Position numbers and translations under genes: made by a program. From NCBI GenBank assembly GCA_012931725.1, contig CM022949.1:57927035-57991034 (forward strand): a stretch of DNA of 64,000 nt, read 5' to 3'. The DNA comes from Litsea cubeba (Eukaryota > Streptophyta > Magnoliopsida > Laurales > Lauraceae). Positions within the stretch are counted from its first letter, which is position 1. Each line of letters begins with the position of its first letter. The notes beneath the pieces are model-generated. The model had not been told where the DNA came from. It worked only from the letters and a program-made list of their open reading frames with translations, and made no database searches. Shown one piece after another: positions 46,708-59,576 of this stretch.

Positions 46708-46712
46708 GGCAC

Positions 46713-47327
46713 TTAGAATCAAAAGAACAATACAAATTTGAAATGAAATTTGGATTTCTTTTACCTGCCTCCTGAGAAGGGAATAGATAAGGATGTATAA
46801 CATATTATATATTAATTTGGGAGATTATGCTAGAAAAAGAAAATGCTATCTTCTTTTGAAAATAAATTAGGTAAGGGCAGAATTCTACGGTAGTTTTTTA
46901 TTGATTTTTCATGCAATAGAGGAAAATGAATGAAAATGTACAAATATAAAAAATATAGTAATTACAAATGAGATATTAATGATAAAAAAGTTTGGATGCT
47001 CCTAAGTGGTCCACGAGACCCATCCCAAAGCTAGATTAGGATCTTCTGGGCGTAAGGCTTTGTTGCATTAAAGAGTGCTGCTATCTGCACACTGATTTTG
47101 GCTCAGCACACACTGCACTAATTGGAGGCTAAAATGCCCATGTGTAAATTTACCAAAATGGCTACATGTTACCCCTCCCAGACACTCTCTACACACTGCG
47201 TTTTCCCTCCCTCCCATATGCGTTTTCAGATGAGAAGGGTTGCAACGGATGTACATTTGCTCCATGTTGCGTTTTCCCTTAGACAGATTATCACTCCCAT
47301 TGCTATCTCCTCTCTTACATTTCATTC
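46713..47327. other. Gene-free stretch between element B and the LINE
   Basis: Only short frames and no known domain. It is the continuation of the old locus broken by elements A and B. Confidence 0.5.
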
Positions 47328-49868
47328 TTTTTTTTTTTTAAAGATAAGTTTTTCTTTATTTTCATTAATCCCAAATATGTTACAAATGGAGAGATAATAC
47401 ATCTCAAAGGGTGGAAAACCCAATCACAAAAAATAAAAAATAAAGACCCACAACCCAGGTACCAAGCAGAGAAAATTTAGGTTAAAAGCTCTTCTAAACC
47501 ATGAGGTGTTAACTAAATCATAACTGAGCTATTGTTCCTAAGTCCATCGATGTCAACATGTTTGGCACAAGGCTATATCTCTTGATCTTCCTACCAAGCT
47601 CTTGATGATGAGAGGATAAATTCAAAAAACTAACTGCTTGAAAACGCCCAATCTCTTTCACCAATTGAAGAGCCTCAAACCGGTGCCTCCAATCAGTATC
47701 AACCGGATTTTTAAGGATAGAGGTGATCCCTACATCAGCTGCAAAGGAAAGCTTCAAAATATGCCCTGGCAATCGAGATAAGAAGGTGCACATAGCTGCA
47801 TAAATATGTACATATGATGCAATGAATCCCATCTCAGGCTTATCATCAATATCCCACAAGATCCCAACAAGAGTATGATGGCATCGTGTCAGTGAAGCCA
47901 TCCATACATCTCTTCTACTAGAATCTAAACTGACTGCTAGAAGGGGCGGCAAAGAAGGTGGCAAGTTCCACCTGCTGGAAATATGATTCGGAAGCAGAAT
48001 ATCCAAGTAGATGACTCGACTTTGGAGTTGTGATAAAATACCTTGCAGAATATGATTTTGCCTTTTAAATCTGTCCTTGAAAATATGATTATTTCGCTCC
48101 CTCCAAATATACCAAACATATGCAGGAAACAATATTTTGGTAAGAGTCAAAGTGCCTGGGCCAAAGGTATCCACTCAGTCCAGGGCAGACTTTATCAAGT
48201 CCCCATTGTCTTGACAGCGGATGGGAGTCAAAGATAGGTGCTCTAGCAATCCATCCCACACTGCTATAGCAAACGGACACTCTAAGAATAAATGCTCTGC
48301 AGTCTCCCAAGTGCAATAACAGAGGACACAACCAGAATCACAGTCCACATTTCTAAGCAGCAAGAAATCCTTAGTCTTCAAACCTTTCCTGAGCACCATC
48401 CAAGAACACAAAGAGTGCTTTTTAATACAACCTTTGAGCCCAACATAATGAGCCCATGATACTTCTTGAAAATTTTACAGATTTGCAACAACTGAATATG
48501 CAAATTTTAATGTGAAAACTCCATTCAATTCCCTAACCCAAACAACCTCATCAGGATAATGAGGGTGGGGGGTGATAGCTCTACGAACAATATCCCAAAT
48601 AGACATAAGATCCCCAGAAGTAGAAGTAGGTAAGTTCCAACCATTGTCATCTACAAATTGATTTACTAAGACATCTTCACCATAGCCCAAGTCATACACA
48701 GCTCTAGCACCAAATTGATTTTTCAATCTCCCAATGTCTAACCATGGGTCACACCAGAATTTTGTAGATCTCCCATCACCAATGAGATGACGGATACACT
48801 GTACAGCTACAGGTCTCATTTCGAGAATATGTCTCCATCCCCAAAATGCTGAAACTGTAATAGGAGCATCCCAAAAAGAAGAAGTATGAAGATACTTAGC
48901 ATGAAGCCATAAATTCCAATAAGTTGGCTTGTTTAAGACTACATTCCAAACCTGACGGAGGAGAGAAGCCTTGTTTAAATTCAAAGCAGATTTGATACCA
49001 AGCCCACCCTGTGATTTTGGAAAACATATAGAGTCCCAAGCAACATGATGAATATAAGTATCTTTTCCCCATGCATCCCAAAAAAAATACCGATCAGTGT
49101 GCTGAAGTCCAGATTTTGGTAGCATAAATACTGTGGACCAAAAATTATGAAGAGTTGAATTTATCAACTCCACCCGACTTGCATAAGATAAAATTTTGGA
49201 TTTCCAGCCACTGAGCCGCTTCTGAAACTTATCAAAAAGAGGTTGACAGTCTCGTAAAGTAAGCTTTTTGGAGGTTAGGGGCATACCTAAATAAATGAAA
49301 GGCAAGCTACCACATTTCATATTCAGCATAGCAGTAAGAACTTCCATATCTTCAGGTTTGCAATTTGAGAAAAAAAATCACACTTTTGGCTCGATTTACA
49401 CCAAGGCCTGAAATTCTCTGAAAATCCTCCAAAAACATTTTCAGGTTTTGGCTTGCCTCAGGAGTAGCCTTACTAAACACCATCACATCATCAACAAAAA
49501 GGAGATGCGAAACTGTAACATCCCTTCTATGATAAGGGCTAGGGATCATCGAAGAAGTAGCGAGAGAGCTTAACATAGAAGAAAAATATTCCATCACAAT
49601 TGTAAATAAAAATGGAGATAGTGGACATCCCTGTCTTAGCCCTCGAGTACTCCGAAAGTAGCCTGCAGATTGGCCATTCACCAAAATTGAATATTGAGGA
49701 TCTACCACACAAGCCATAATGAGGTGAATTAGATGCACCGGAAAATGCATCGACTGAAGGGCAGCTACTAAGAAATCCCAACGAACACTATCATAAGCTT
49801 TAGCCAAATCAAGCTTCAAACACATCCTTGGCACCCCTTTCTTCAGATGAAACTCATGCATGCAATGG
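47328..49868 (-). mobile_element. L1-type LINE, 5'-truncated
   Basis: The minus-strand RT begins mid-domain at about 49868 (CMHEFHLKKG), with YDSVRWDFL, GLRQGCPLSPFLF and the catalytic FVDDVMVFSKA (about 49490). A frameshift near 49350 leads to PFIYLGMPL and the thumb region (49347-48475). A zinc-binding zf-RVT domain follows (CVLCYCTWETAEHLFLECPF, 48345-48270). The 3' end carries WYIWRERNNHIF and ends in a poly(A) tail, seen as T12 at 47328-47339. The endonuclease and first ORF are missing, the usual result of incomplete target-primed reverse transcription. I did not find a clear target duplication. Confidence 0.88.
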
Positions 49869-49875
49869 AGATTAG

Positions 49876-50496
49876 AAGGCTTTCTAGACCTCGGATCAAG
49901 AAACTTAAAACATGAAAAGTGTCCAGCACAAAATTATCTTTCCAACAAGGTTAATATTGACATACTTCCGGGATCCACATAAAAAGTCAACTGTTTGGTC
50001 AAAGGGATCAAATAATGGAAGATTTGGGATTACAAGGGTTAAAACATCGATTTTTAGGCCTCGGATGTGATTGACCAAGAAGAGGGAAATGTTTGTCATA
50101 AAATCTAGTTTCCAAAATGTATATATTTGGCAAGGTTTTGAGATCTCAAAATTTGGGTCCAGATTTAGTGTAAAAAGACTGATTTTGCCCCCAGGGCTAA
50201 AAAAACTGATTTTTGGAGCTTCGGATGGGCATGGAGTGAACACGAAAGTTGTAGGGAATGGCGAGATTAGTCAAACGGAGCTAAATTTGGAATTTTTAGA
50301 AATCAAAGAGAATCTTTCCACAATGACTACACAAAATAAATAGGGCCCTACGGTCACTGTCTAGGTTTACTGGCTTTCAAAACTAAAGAAAATATAATCA
50401 AACTCAGAATTTGATCAAACAACCAGTAAACCCACTGAGAAAACAAATCCACGATTAAAACCATGCTAAACCAGGAAATCTGGAGTCAGGTTCTCA
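49876..50496 (-). mobile_element. Possible LTR remnant, reverse orientation
   Basis: On the minus strand this shares short blocks with the solo LTR at 51476-54773: TTTTACACTAAATCTG near 50165 against 51799, and TTTTGGAAACTAGAT near 50110 against 51856. It looks like a diverged fragment of a related LTR. There is no coding sequence. Confidence 0.3.
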
Positions 50497-50912
50497 CACT
50501 AGTGTTATTGTCACTGACAGAGAGATGCCTTTAATGAATGCCATATCTAATGTTTTTCCCAGTGCCGAACATCTTTTATGTAGATGGCATATCAACATAA
50601 ATGTTTTGGCCAAATGTAAGAAGTTATTTGAGACGAAGGAAAAGTGGGACCGGTTTATCATGAGCTGGAACATGTTGGTCTCCTCGTCTAATGAGGAACA
50701 TTACAATCTTCAATTCAATTTATTTCTGAAGTAGTTCAGCACCTATCTGAAGGCACTTCAGTATGTTACAGCATCTTGGTTAGACACGTACAAGGAAAGA
50801 TTTGTGGCAGCCTGGACGGATAAGGTCATGCATTTTGGCAACACTACAACAAACAGGGTGGAGAGTTCACCTGCACGGCTGAAGCGGCAGCTTGGATCAA
50901 GTCAAGTGCCTC
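50497..50912 (+). pseudogene. MULE transposase fragment
   Basis: The frame reads SVIVTDREMPLMNAISNVFP, then LLCRWHININVLAKCKK, KEKWDRFIMSWN and, past a TAG at about 50732, AAWTDKVMHFGNTTTNRVES and LKRQLGSSQ. This is the MULE transposase core, including a C...H-type (LLCRWH) signature and the acidic D of VTDRE. Only the middle of the protein is present. Its homology ends near 50912, exactly where the minus-strand plant-mobile-domain sequence begins. Confidence 0.8.
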
Positions 50913-52326
50913 TCGTAATGACTACAGGTTGGACATTTGGTCCCCAGACTCTCTTCATGGCACCCAACGATGCACACGCGGTAGGTTATCTGTGTATGTG
51001 CGGTTGGCATTAGGCTTGCACTTGAGGAAATGCTCGTAAATCCAAGCCTCTAGAAGAGTCAAATATCCTGCAATCTGCCTAACGCCAGTCTAGGTAGTAA
51101 ACCCCAACTGTCGGTATAGATAGGCAAGAGCAGCAGCTCCCCAAGCATATGTGCCTGCCTCATCGAAGTTCATTAGCAGCCTTAGATACATCACCGGACC
51201 CTAGTGCCACTCTTGTCTGTGAAGAGTGTACAACCCAATATATACAATAAGTATGCTCTGCCGCCTAATGTGCTATTCTAGATCCGCATCGGTCACGGCT
51301 CCATATAGGTCCCTCAGCCACTCCAGTCTAACCGACGAGCCTCGCACAGCTGCTAACTCTTTGTGTGCCTGCTGGGATGTGACTCCAAGACCATGCTTTA
51401 CAAGCGTCTTTGCTCGCTCAAATGGTAGTGGCTCCACTGATACAGATTTTCTGGTCACCGGTATCCCTAGAATGGTGTAAGACCCCGACCCCCAAGTTTT
51501 GGGTTTAGTGTTATTTTAATTATGGTTTTGCTTTTTGAGTAAGATTAGTAGTAGGTTTGGCTTGATTTTTGAATTTGATAGATTTTTCTTAACTTTGGAG
51601 ATTTTAAGGACCGTTGACATTGGTTTGACCCGGCCTTGTGAAATGTATTTTTGTGATGAATTATCCTTGATTTCTAAAAACTCTAATTTTTATTCCTTTT
51701 GACTCATTTTATCGATCTTAACAACTTTCATGTTTTGACCATTTGGGTTTTATGCTCAAAAATCGCGTTTTTCGAGAAAAAGGGCAAAAAATGACATTTT
51801 ACACTAAATCTGTACCTGAATTTCACGAATTTCAGAAATTGGAAAAGTTATAATTTTTGGAAACTAGATATTTCAACGATCGATTTTGTCTTCTTCGTCG
51901 ATCTCGTCTGGGGCCCACAAGACCATGTTTTAACCATATTTAGTTTCAGCTGTAATGGGTACCACTTTCCACTACTTTAGTCATCTCCCTCCTTTTTCCA
52001 TTTCACTTTACCAAATTCCTATAACTTTTCAAACCCTAGACCAAAAGAGAGAAAAGAGCTTCTTCTTCACTTTCTTCCTTGGGAATGATCTAGCAAGAGG
52101 GATCCAAATCAAGATCTAAGACCACCATCTTTTTCCTCTCTCCACAAGCTTTCCATTTCTCTAACTTTCTTTGGATTTCTAGCCAAGCAAGCACCATCTC
52201 CACACCATTTCTTCTCGTTCAGCAAGCTCAAGGTTAGGGATTCTTTTCCCCTCTTTCATATGGTCTTTTTAGCTCTTGAAGAGCTTGTTTTTCCATGCTA
52301 TTAAAACCCATTTTCGAAATATGGGT

Positions 52327-52402
52327 TTGTGTTAGCCAAAAATGTGATTTTTGTGTTAGCCAAAAATGTGATTTTTGTGTTAGCCAAAAATGTGATTTTT
52401 GT
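52327..52402. repeat. 24-bp tandem repeat, three copies
   Basis: GTGTTAGCCAAAAATGTGAT plus four T is repeated three times inside the solo LTR. Confidence 0.9.
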
Positions 52403-52910
52403 GTATTGTATTTTGGGGGTTTTGTGTAGATTTCGTGGATCACCCTTTTGATTGGATTTTTGTGAAGCTTTGCTTGGCATTGGATTAAGGCAAGTGATCT
52501 TTATAGGTTTCTTCCCATGTACATTGTGATATGGTTTTACTATTCCTCTAAAAGTTTAATTTGTTTTTATGCTTAATCTCAATTTATATGCCATGTTCAT
52601 GTTCTTCAAAATCATTAGCTTCAGTTTCTCTAATTACATGTATGTTGATGATTTTACCAAGTTCCTAGAAATCTTGTTTTGGATTTACAAGCATGTGTGA
52701 TTCAGTATATGGGGTGAGTTTGACGTTTTCTATTAAATGGATGATTTAACTATGGGTGGAATGACTTAGAAATGTTGTTTTTAACCCTTGGTGAGCATGG
52801 TGGCTCAGGGGTTTTGTTTGGTTCAGAAATGGAAAAGAAGAAGGGAAGAAAAAGTGCAGAAATCTGACTTGAAACGCACTGTCCGTGCACTGGCGGTCAG
52901 CATTGCGGTC

Positions 52911-53120
52911 AGCTAGCCGCCATACCCCTATGCGGCTAGCCTCCAGCCAACCGAAACCAGGCGGTTCCTTTTCCCGAGACCTGCAATCGCGTCTGAACCA
53001 CGCGGCCAGCAGGCGGCTAACCGCACCCCATTTCGGTCACTTTTCCCGATAGTTGTTTTTCCCTGTTTTCGGTTCAGCGATCAGCTGGCGGTTAGCCGCC
53101 ATACCCCTATGCGGCTAGCC
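52911..53120. repeat. Two copies of a GCTAGCCGC hairpin in the solo LTR
   Basis: GCTAGCCGC, an 11-base loop and GCGGCTAGC form a perfect 9-bp stem near 52913-52941. The same hairpin (first arm GTTAGCCGC) recurs near 53093-53121. Further GCGGTTA/TAACCGC-like words lie between them. Confidence 0.65.
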
Positions 53121-55380
53121 ACCAAGTAACCGCGAAGCTAACCGAAATCCCATATATTTTTCTGTTTTAAGAAATCTTTTTGAAATGAAAACCAGTTCAT
53201 GTTGAGGACTTTTACTTGATTTTTGCACAATTGAAATTCAAAAATACCTTATCAACTTCGGGGGCACCAATCCGCTTTACTTTTCAGTATTTGGATTTCA
53301 ATTTTATAAGAGTCAACGAATGGTCTTAACATATGCTTGGTAGACTTTGTTTTCGAACCTCGTTTTGATATAAGAAATATCATCTTGCATTGTCTTGAAT
53401 TTCAAGTACAAGCTCGTTTAAGAAATTATTTCAAGAAAAATAGTCGTGCTCTCGCTTTGAAATTTCAAGTACAAGTTTGTCTGAAGATTTGTTTTTAAGA
53501 ATAAACAAGGGGGATTACTTTCGTATTTTTGACATATTACTAGTTCATGCTATCGCGTCTTGTCTTGCTTGCATCGTCCACCTTTTGCGTGGTCGATGAG
53601 GAAAATATAAGAACTCGGTCCGGGCAGCACCCTTAACCATGGGGCGAAGCGTGTCAACCACGGGCTTCAAACAGCGAGTCTCTACTAGCTTGACAAGTAG
53701 TTTTCCCCTTTTTTGTGTGATTTGTCTCGCAATTATATTTTGTCTCGTGCATTCATGAATTTAAGTAAATACCACTGAGCTTGGACCGCCCCTTCAGTCT
53801 GATCCACTGTCCGGGGGTCCTTAAACTTGTGGACTGTCTGCAGACTAGTCGTGTGTTTTATACACATCGTGCGTGTTCCGGTTCCGCGGCCGGTTTCCCC
53901 GTCTACCTCGTGTAGCGTGGGTTCGTGTTCTTGCGTGTCGTGCTTGTCGTGCGTGCTTGCTCTTATCATCATGTATGATGGAGAAAGGATGGGCTCTTGT
54001 GGATTACTATTCATGATATTATATGTATTCATGCTAGTTTCGTTTTGTATATCGTTCATGGACTCTTATTTTCTTGATAAACATCTTGTTCATGCATTGT
54101 TCTTAACCTTGTAAATTTGTTTCAAGTTTAGTAAAATGTTTTAAATATTGTTTCCTTTAAAGCTTTGATTTTTACTTATGTTTTTGCCTAAATTGATCAC
54201 CTGCCAGACTATTGTGTCTGATATTCTACACTTTGGTGCTCTAGGTAGCAGGTTTACTTCTTGAGCTAGTTCGAGTGCAGTTGGCTTTTGAGCCAGGAGT
54301 TTTGCAGACTTGTTGTGTCAGCGATGTCATGTAGACGTCATGCTTGACTCCGGAGTTACATTACACACTTGGGTAGTATTTGTTCTTAGCTTGATATTCT
54401 GTACGGCTTTTGTTAGCCTTTTTTTTTGGAATGTAATTAATACACTTGTTAATTTATAACTTGAATATGCTCAGGTAATGATAAGCCTGTTACTGTCAGC
54501 TCTATATATTTTGATATCATGTTTTGTTGCAGTCTGAGTTTGAATATTGTTATGATAGCTTTATGCTGATAGGTTCAGTGTGACGAGGAACCCGATGGCC
54601 ACGGATTCCGGGTCGCAACGCCTTGTAAGCTTCCGCGAAATGTTTTGATATGTTTGAGAATTTTGTTTTCCTTACACACGCGGATCCTGGGGAGAAATAC
54701 AAATTTTTAATTAACCCCAAATCACGCTCCCCGAGATCGGATTACTGCAGGATCCCAGTTTTGGGGTGTGACAAATGGTGCCTACATCATCAAAGGTGAT
54801 CGTACCGAAAGGCATGTGGAATGTGTTTGTCTTAGGCTGCCATCTTTCCACAAAGGCTGACACCATGTTCTTGTTGATGAAATGATAGGATGTCTCTACC
54901 AGTGGAGCCAACCCTGAACGGCCAATGAGTCCATGAAACACTGTATTCTGCCTTCCTTCTGAATTCCATGCCCATTCACTGATTTTTTGGGTATTAAGTG
55001 GCGGTCTCTCCTGTAATACGTAATAAAAAATAAATTAGTGAAGGTAATAAATATTTATAACACGTTAATCAAGATTAATCACAAACCTGCTGCTGCCAAA
55101 TACTAAAAGCAATATGAGTCCGAAAACCGTGTAGCAGCGACAAACTTGTCGGCCCCCCGGGAATTTCTCCAGATCTAGAAAAGTTAGCAATTGAAGTTCG
55201 TAGACCCGCTTCTGCCTGTCCATGGACTTCTGGTTGCTCTTGGGCTTGAACAGGTTCTTCCACTGCTTCTTGAGCGTCCACTTCCTTCGGACTTTTGGCT
55301 ATATCATCAGTGACTAATCTCTGACGCAATCTCCTGTGCGATGCAGTGGGTCGAACCCTAGGGGTACTGGGCACATCCAT

Positions 55381-56148
55381 ATCTTGAAAAACAAATAAAA
55401 TACAAGGCTAAAATCAGTACAGGAAAAATTCAGTGAACTTGTTCGGCCCTGAGTAACCGTGTGGGTACTGTTCGTTCGGCAGTACCTCGCCGTGAGTGCA
55501 ACAACCGTTTGGTTCTATTGTGCCGTCTAAATACCATCTCCTCGGACTCATGATGCCGTACAATTAATGATTTTACGGTACAATGAGACCGAGCATTTTC
55601 TTCGTATTCGAAATGGTAATACCGAACGGACACGAGAATTTGAAAAAAAAACAACTCGAAATGGGATAGAGAGATATAGTGGAGGCAAGGAAAACCATTG
55701 CAAGAAACCAAATCATGGAACTTAAACAAAAACTAAAAGCATTTCTAAGCATACAAACAGATGGAAATCACTCACAGAGATCGTTGAGTTTGGAACGGAA
55801 ATGCACTGAAGATGAAGAAAGCAAAGAGAGCAAAGTTTAGATGGGGGGCTTTGTTCGGGATAGGGGTGCACATCGGGTCTTGAAACCCGGTCCGACCCGG
55901 AGACCCGATCCGACCAGGACCTTATCTGGCTAACCCAATGAGGAATTTATCAGGCCGGGTCAAACCCGACCCGGACCTTACTTAACAGGTCCGGGTTTCG
56001 GGTTAGCATTTTGTTAAGTTATCGGGTTCACTATACCATTTCAGGATATTAGTAACGCTCATGGTTTTTGGTAAGTAACGGTTTTTAAGCATAACTAATT
56101 TTCTAACGTTTTATGGGCGTTAACAGTGATTTTAAAGTGTTACATTAA
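55381..56148. other. PMD upstream region and possible hAT end
   Basis: 55381-55860 is the 5' flank of the PMD pseudogene and shows no other gene. At 55863 TAGGGGTGCACATCGGGT resembles a hAT-type end, and the next 130 bp are rich in ACCCG/CGGGT words like the MITE at 41626. No matching opposite end is seen to the right, so it may be a broken element. Confidence 0.35.
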
Positions 56149-56382
56149 TTGTATGTCGATTTAATAATTATTCAAGCGTCGCTGATTCAATTTCTACATA
56201 GCCACCGAAACCATTTTTTCCACTTCCCCCTTTTTTCTCTCAGTTTTCCCTTCCCCTTTTTTCCCTTGCTCCCGCGCTCTGCCCTCCAACTCCCGCTTCC
56301 TCTCATTTTGTTTCCTCTCCCTCTCATTTTCACAGGAAGAAGGAGAAGGAGAGACTCAGTCAGTGCTCTGCAACACCCAGCC

Positions 56383-57009
56383 ATGGCTCTATTGGTGGAG
56401 AAAACCCCAACCGGCCGCGAATACAAGGAGAAGGACATGTCCCAGGCCGACTTCGGCCGCCTCGAGCTCGATCTCGACGAGGTCGAGATGCCTGGCCTCA
56501 TGGCCTGCCGCGCCGAGTTTTGCCCCTCCCAGCCCTTCAAGGGCGCCCACATCTCTAGCTCCCTCCACATGACCATCCAAACCGCCGTCCTCATCGAAAC
56601 CCTCACCGCCCTCGGCGCCGAGGTCCGCTGGTGCTCCTGCAACATCTTCTCCACTCAGGACCACGCAGCCGCCACCGTCTTCGCCTGGAAGGGCGGAACC
56701 CTCCAGGAGTACTGGTGGTGCACAGAGCGCTGCCTCGACTAGAGCCCCGGCGGCGGTCCCGATCTTTTCGTCGATGACGGAGGCGACGCCATGCTTCTCA
56801 TCCATGAAGGAGTCAAAGTCGAGGAGGAGTTCGAGAAGTCCAGAAAGGTGCCGGGTTCGACGTCCGCTGACAATGCCGAGTTCCAGCTCGTGCTTGCGCT
56901 GATCAGGGATGGGTTGAAGGCGGATACAAAGCAGTTTCATCGGATGGAGGCATCTGGGACGCTACTTTTTCCCGCCATCAATGTCAATGACTCTGTCACC
57001 AAGAGCAAG
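56383..57009 (+). pseudogene. Adenosylhomocysteinase fragment, exon 1 only
   Basis: The frame from the ATG at 56383 matches plant S-adenosyl-homocysteine hydrolase: MALLVEKTPTGREYKEKDMS, MPGLMACRAEF, LHMTIQTAVLIETLTALGAE and VRWCSCNIFSTQDHAAA. SAHH splits S-adenosyl-homocysteine in the methyl cycle. A Trp codon is TAG at 56740 and the next Gly has become Ser. In-frame deletions remove about 7 residues after DHAAA (56670) and about 20 before ASGTLLF (56950). Coding ends at 57009 (NVNDSVTKSK) with a GT donor, where I recall plant SAHH genes having their intron. The NAD-binding part and the rest are absent. An intron-type edge argues against a processed copy. Confidence 0.85.
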
Positions 57010-58249
57010 GTAGTACAGATCTTCATTCAGATCTACAAATTTTTTTTTTGTATGCAAGGGTGTTTATTTCTGATTTGGAACTTTACATCTAGGGTTTTAA
57101 TGCAATTGATAGAGCTAAGTTACTGGTTTGGAACTTCTAGATCCAGGTTTTTGATTCAGATCTATGGTTTTAGTGCAATTGATAGAGATAACTTGTTTGT
57201 TATCTAATTTCTTTTGATGTTTAGCTAATTTTCTTGCCTTTTTGTTGGCCTTTTGTTTTTTTCCCCTTGTATTGGGTGTGGTGTTTGTTCTTCTCCTTTT
57301 GGAGCAATAAATTTTTCCATTATCTATATCTATACCTATACCATAATATAAAAGCAAGAGTTTGGTCTCATGCTTGTCTCCTGCTTCAACCAGCTTCCCT
57401 CCTGCTTCAGTTGATTGCGGGCCCTTGGATGCTACGTGTTCATCTAATACTCTGCTTCTCTGGCCTCACATACATGTAAGAACCTCTTCGTTTCCACCAC
57501 CTGCTTATACATGCAAAAAAAAAAAAAAACCAAAAAGGCTTTCGTTTTCCATCTCCTGGCATTTCCTCTTCCTCAACGCTTCTGCTCAGGTAAAAACTCT
57601 CCCCATGAATGTCTTTTTTTTTCTCAACGAATGTATTTTTCTCTCCCTCTATTTCATCTCATCTCTCCATCAAAAGTATTATTTCCGTTATGGATAGTGA
57701 TTTCTAATGCATAAATTCTGTACTTGATGCCCAGACTTCATCTACATTAGATTTGTCCTAACCTGCAAAACAAATGTCTTCATCTGAAGCAGATGAATTG
57801 GCTAACCATATGATGCTGAATTTCATTTGATTGGGTGGAGCCATTGCAAACTGTTTACCAAAACTGCCATTGCAACTTCCTATGCGTATATGTAACGATC
57901 CAAAAACTATATGGTTTATTGTGTGAATATTCAGTTTCTCTCTCTTATTTGGAGATAGTCTGAAATCATTCCTCCTCCATGGTGTGAAGTCAGGAGTCTA
58001 CTCATGCAGAAGAAGACAAGGCTTGACCCTTAAACTTCTCTTCCATATTTATTCATCTATGACAAATTCAAACATGTGTATCTTCTGAGTTATTGATTCT
58101 TGCAAACCTACATATTCAGTGATAGTATATGTGAGAGAAATTTCTAATTAATGTTCACTGGTAAAAGAACTCAAAGAAATCAATTATTGGTTTCTTGTAA
58201 GCTGGCTTTCTGGTATATTACTAATGGACACTGACTATTATTTAGTCAG
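57010..58249 (+). other. Non-coding stretch between SAHH and NIPA fragments
   Basis: Begins as an SAHH intron. I found no second SAHH exon and no first NIPA exon. It contains T-rich and A-rich runs. Probably captured intron or UTR sequence. Confidence 0.45.
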
Positions 58250-59282
<1,033 letters not shown>

Positions 59283-59576
59283 ATAATGCAAGTTCTCGTT
59301 TTTTACAAGTTTCCTTGTAAACTTTCGGTTATTCATTTTGATCAAAATAAAAATAAAAGGAAATCTCTAATATTCATTTTGCTCTGATTGTTGCAGAAGA
59401 TAAGTGGGTGTAAGTGTTTTTTGAGCTGTTTTTTTATTGGTTTTGCTTTGCTCGGGGATTCTGTAATTGAGTTATTTGTTTAATTTTGATGGATGGTGTT
59501 TGGTATTGGGCAAATATGAGATTTTCTTTTTTTGAACAGGGTAAGGGTGGAATTCCATTTTTTCCAATGGCAGAAT

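Larger units (their letters stand above)
35287..46712 (+). mobile_element. Element B: complete Tat-like gypsy retrotransposon
   Basis: GGCAC at 35287-35291 and 46708-46712 is the target duplication around 35292-46707 (11,416 bp). The plan is the same as element A, but the LTR family differs. The protein sequence is clearly related to A along all of gag-pol. Many stops and several frameshifts make it inactive, and it appears more decayed than A. It contains a later hAT MITE at 41626-42219. Confidence 0.93.
51476..54773. mobile_element. Solo LTR (3,298 bp) with target duplication
   Basis: It starts TGTAAGACCCCGACCCC and ends GGGGTGTGACA. AATGG flanks it at 51471-51475 and 54774-54778. There is no internal region, so it arose by LTR-LTR recombination. 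TGTAAGACCCC...GTGTGACA ends and the length suggest a gypsy LTR, possibly chromovirus. Short frames inside are not genes. It sits inside a coding exon of the PMD pseudogene. Confidence 0.92.
50913..55380 (-). pseudogene. Plant mobile domain (MAIN-like) pseudogene split by a solo LTR
   Basis: Exon 1 (55380-55087) starts MDVPSTPRVRPTASHRRL and ends in GGPTSLSLLHGFRTHIAFSI. The intron 55011-55086 has GT/AG ends. Exon 2 starts at 55010 (ERPPLN) and has HGLIGRSGLAPL, FVERWQPKTNTFHMPFG and FDDVGTI, then is cut at 54774 by the solo LTR. It resumes at 51475 with LGIPVTRKSVS and continues with YLRLLMNFDEAGTYAWGA, AALAYLYRQLGF and LLEAWIYEHF to about 50913. This is the plant mobile domain (PMD, PF10536 as I recall) of MAIN/MAIL proteins, which also occurs in transposons. 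Three internal TAG stops occur (minus strand, about 51273, 51210 and 51090). The 3' end is lost at the MULE junction. Confidence 0.82.

Noticed and set aside
56389..56940. A 183-codon minus-strand frame
   Set aside because: Antisense shadow of the GC-rich SAHH exon, which has clear family similarity on the plus strand.
56383..57009. A functional SAHH gene
   Set aside because: Stop codon at a conserved Trp, two internal deletions, and no downstream exon with the NAD-binding part.
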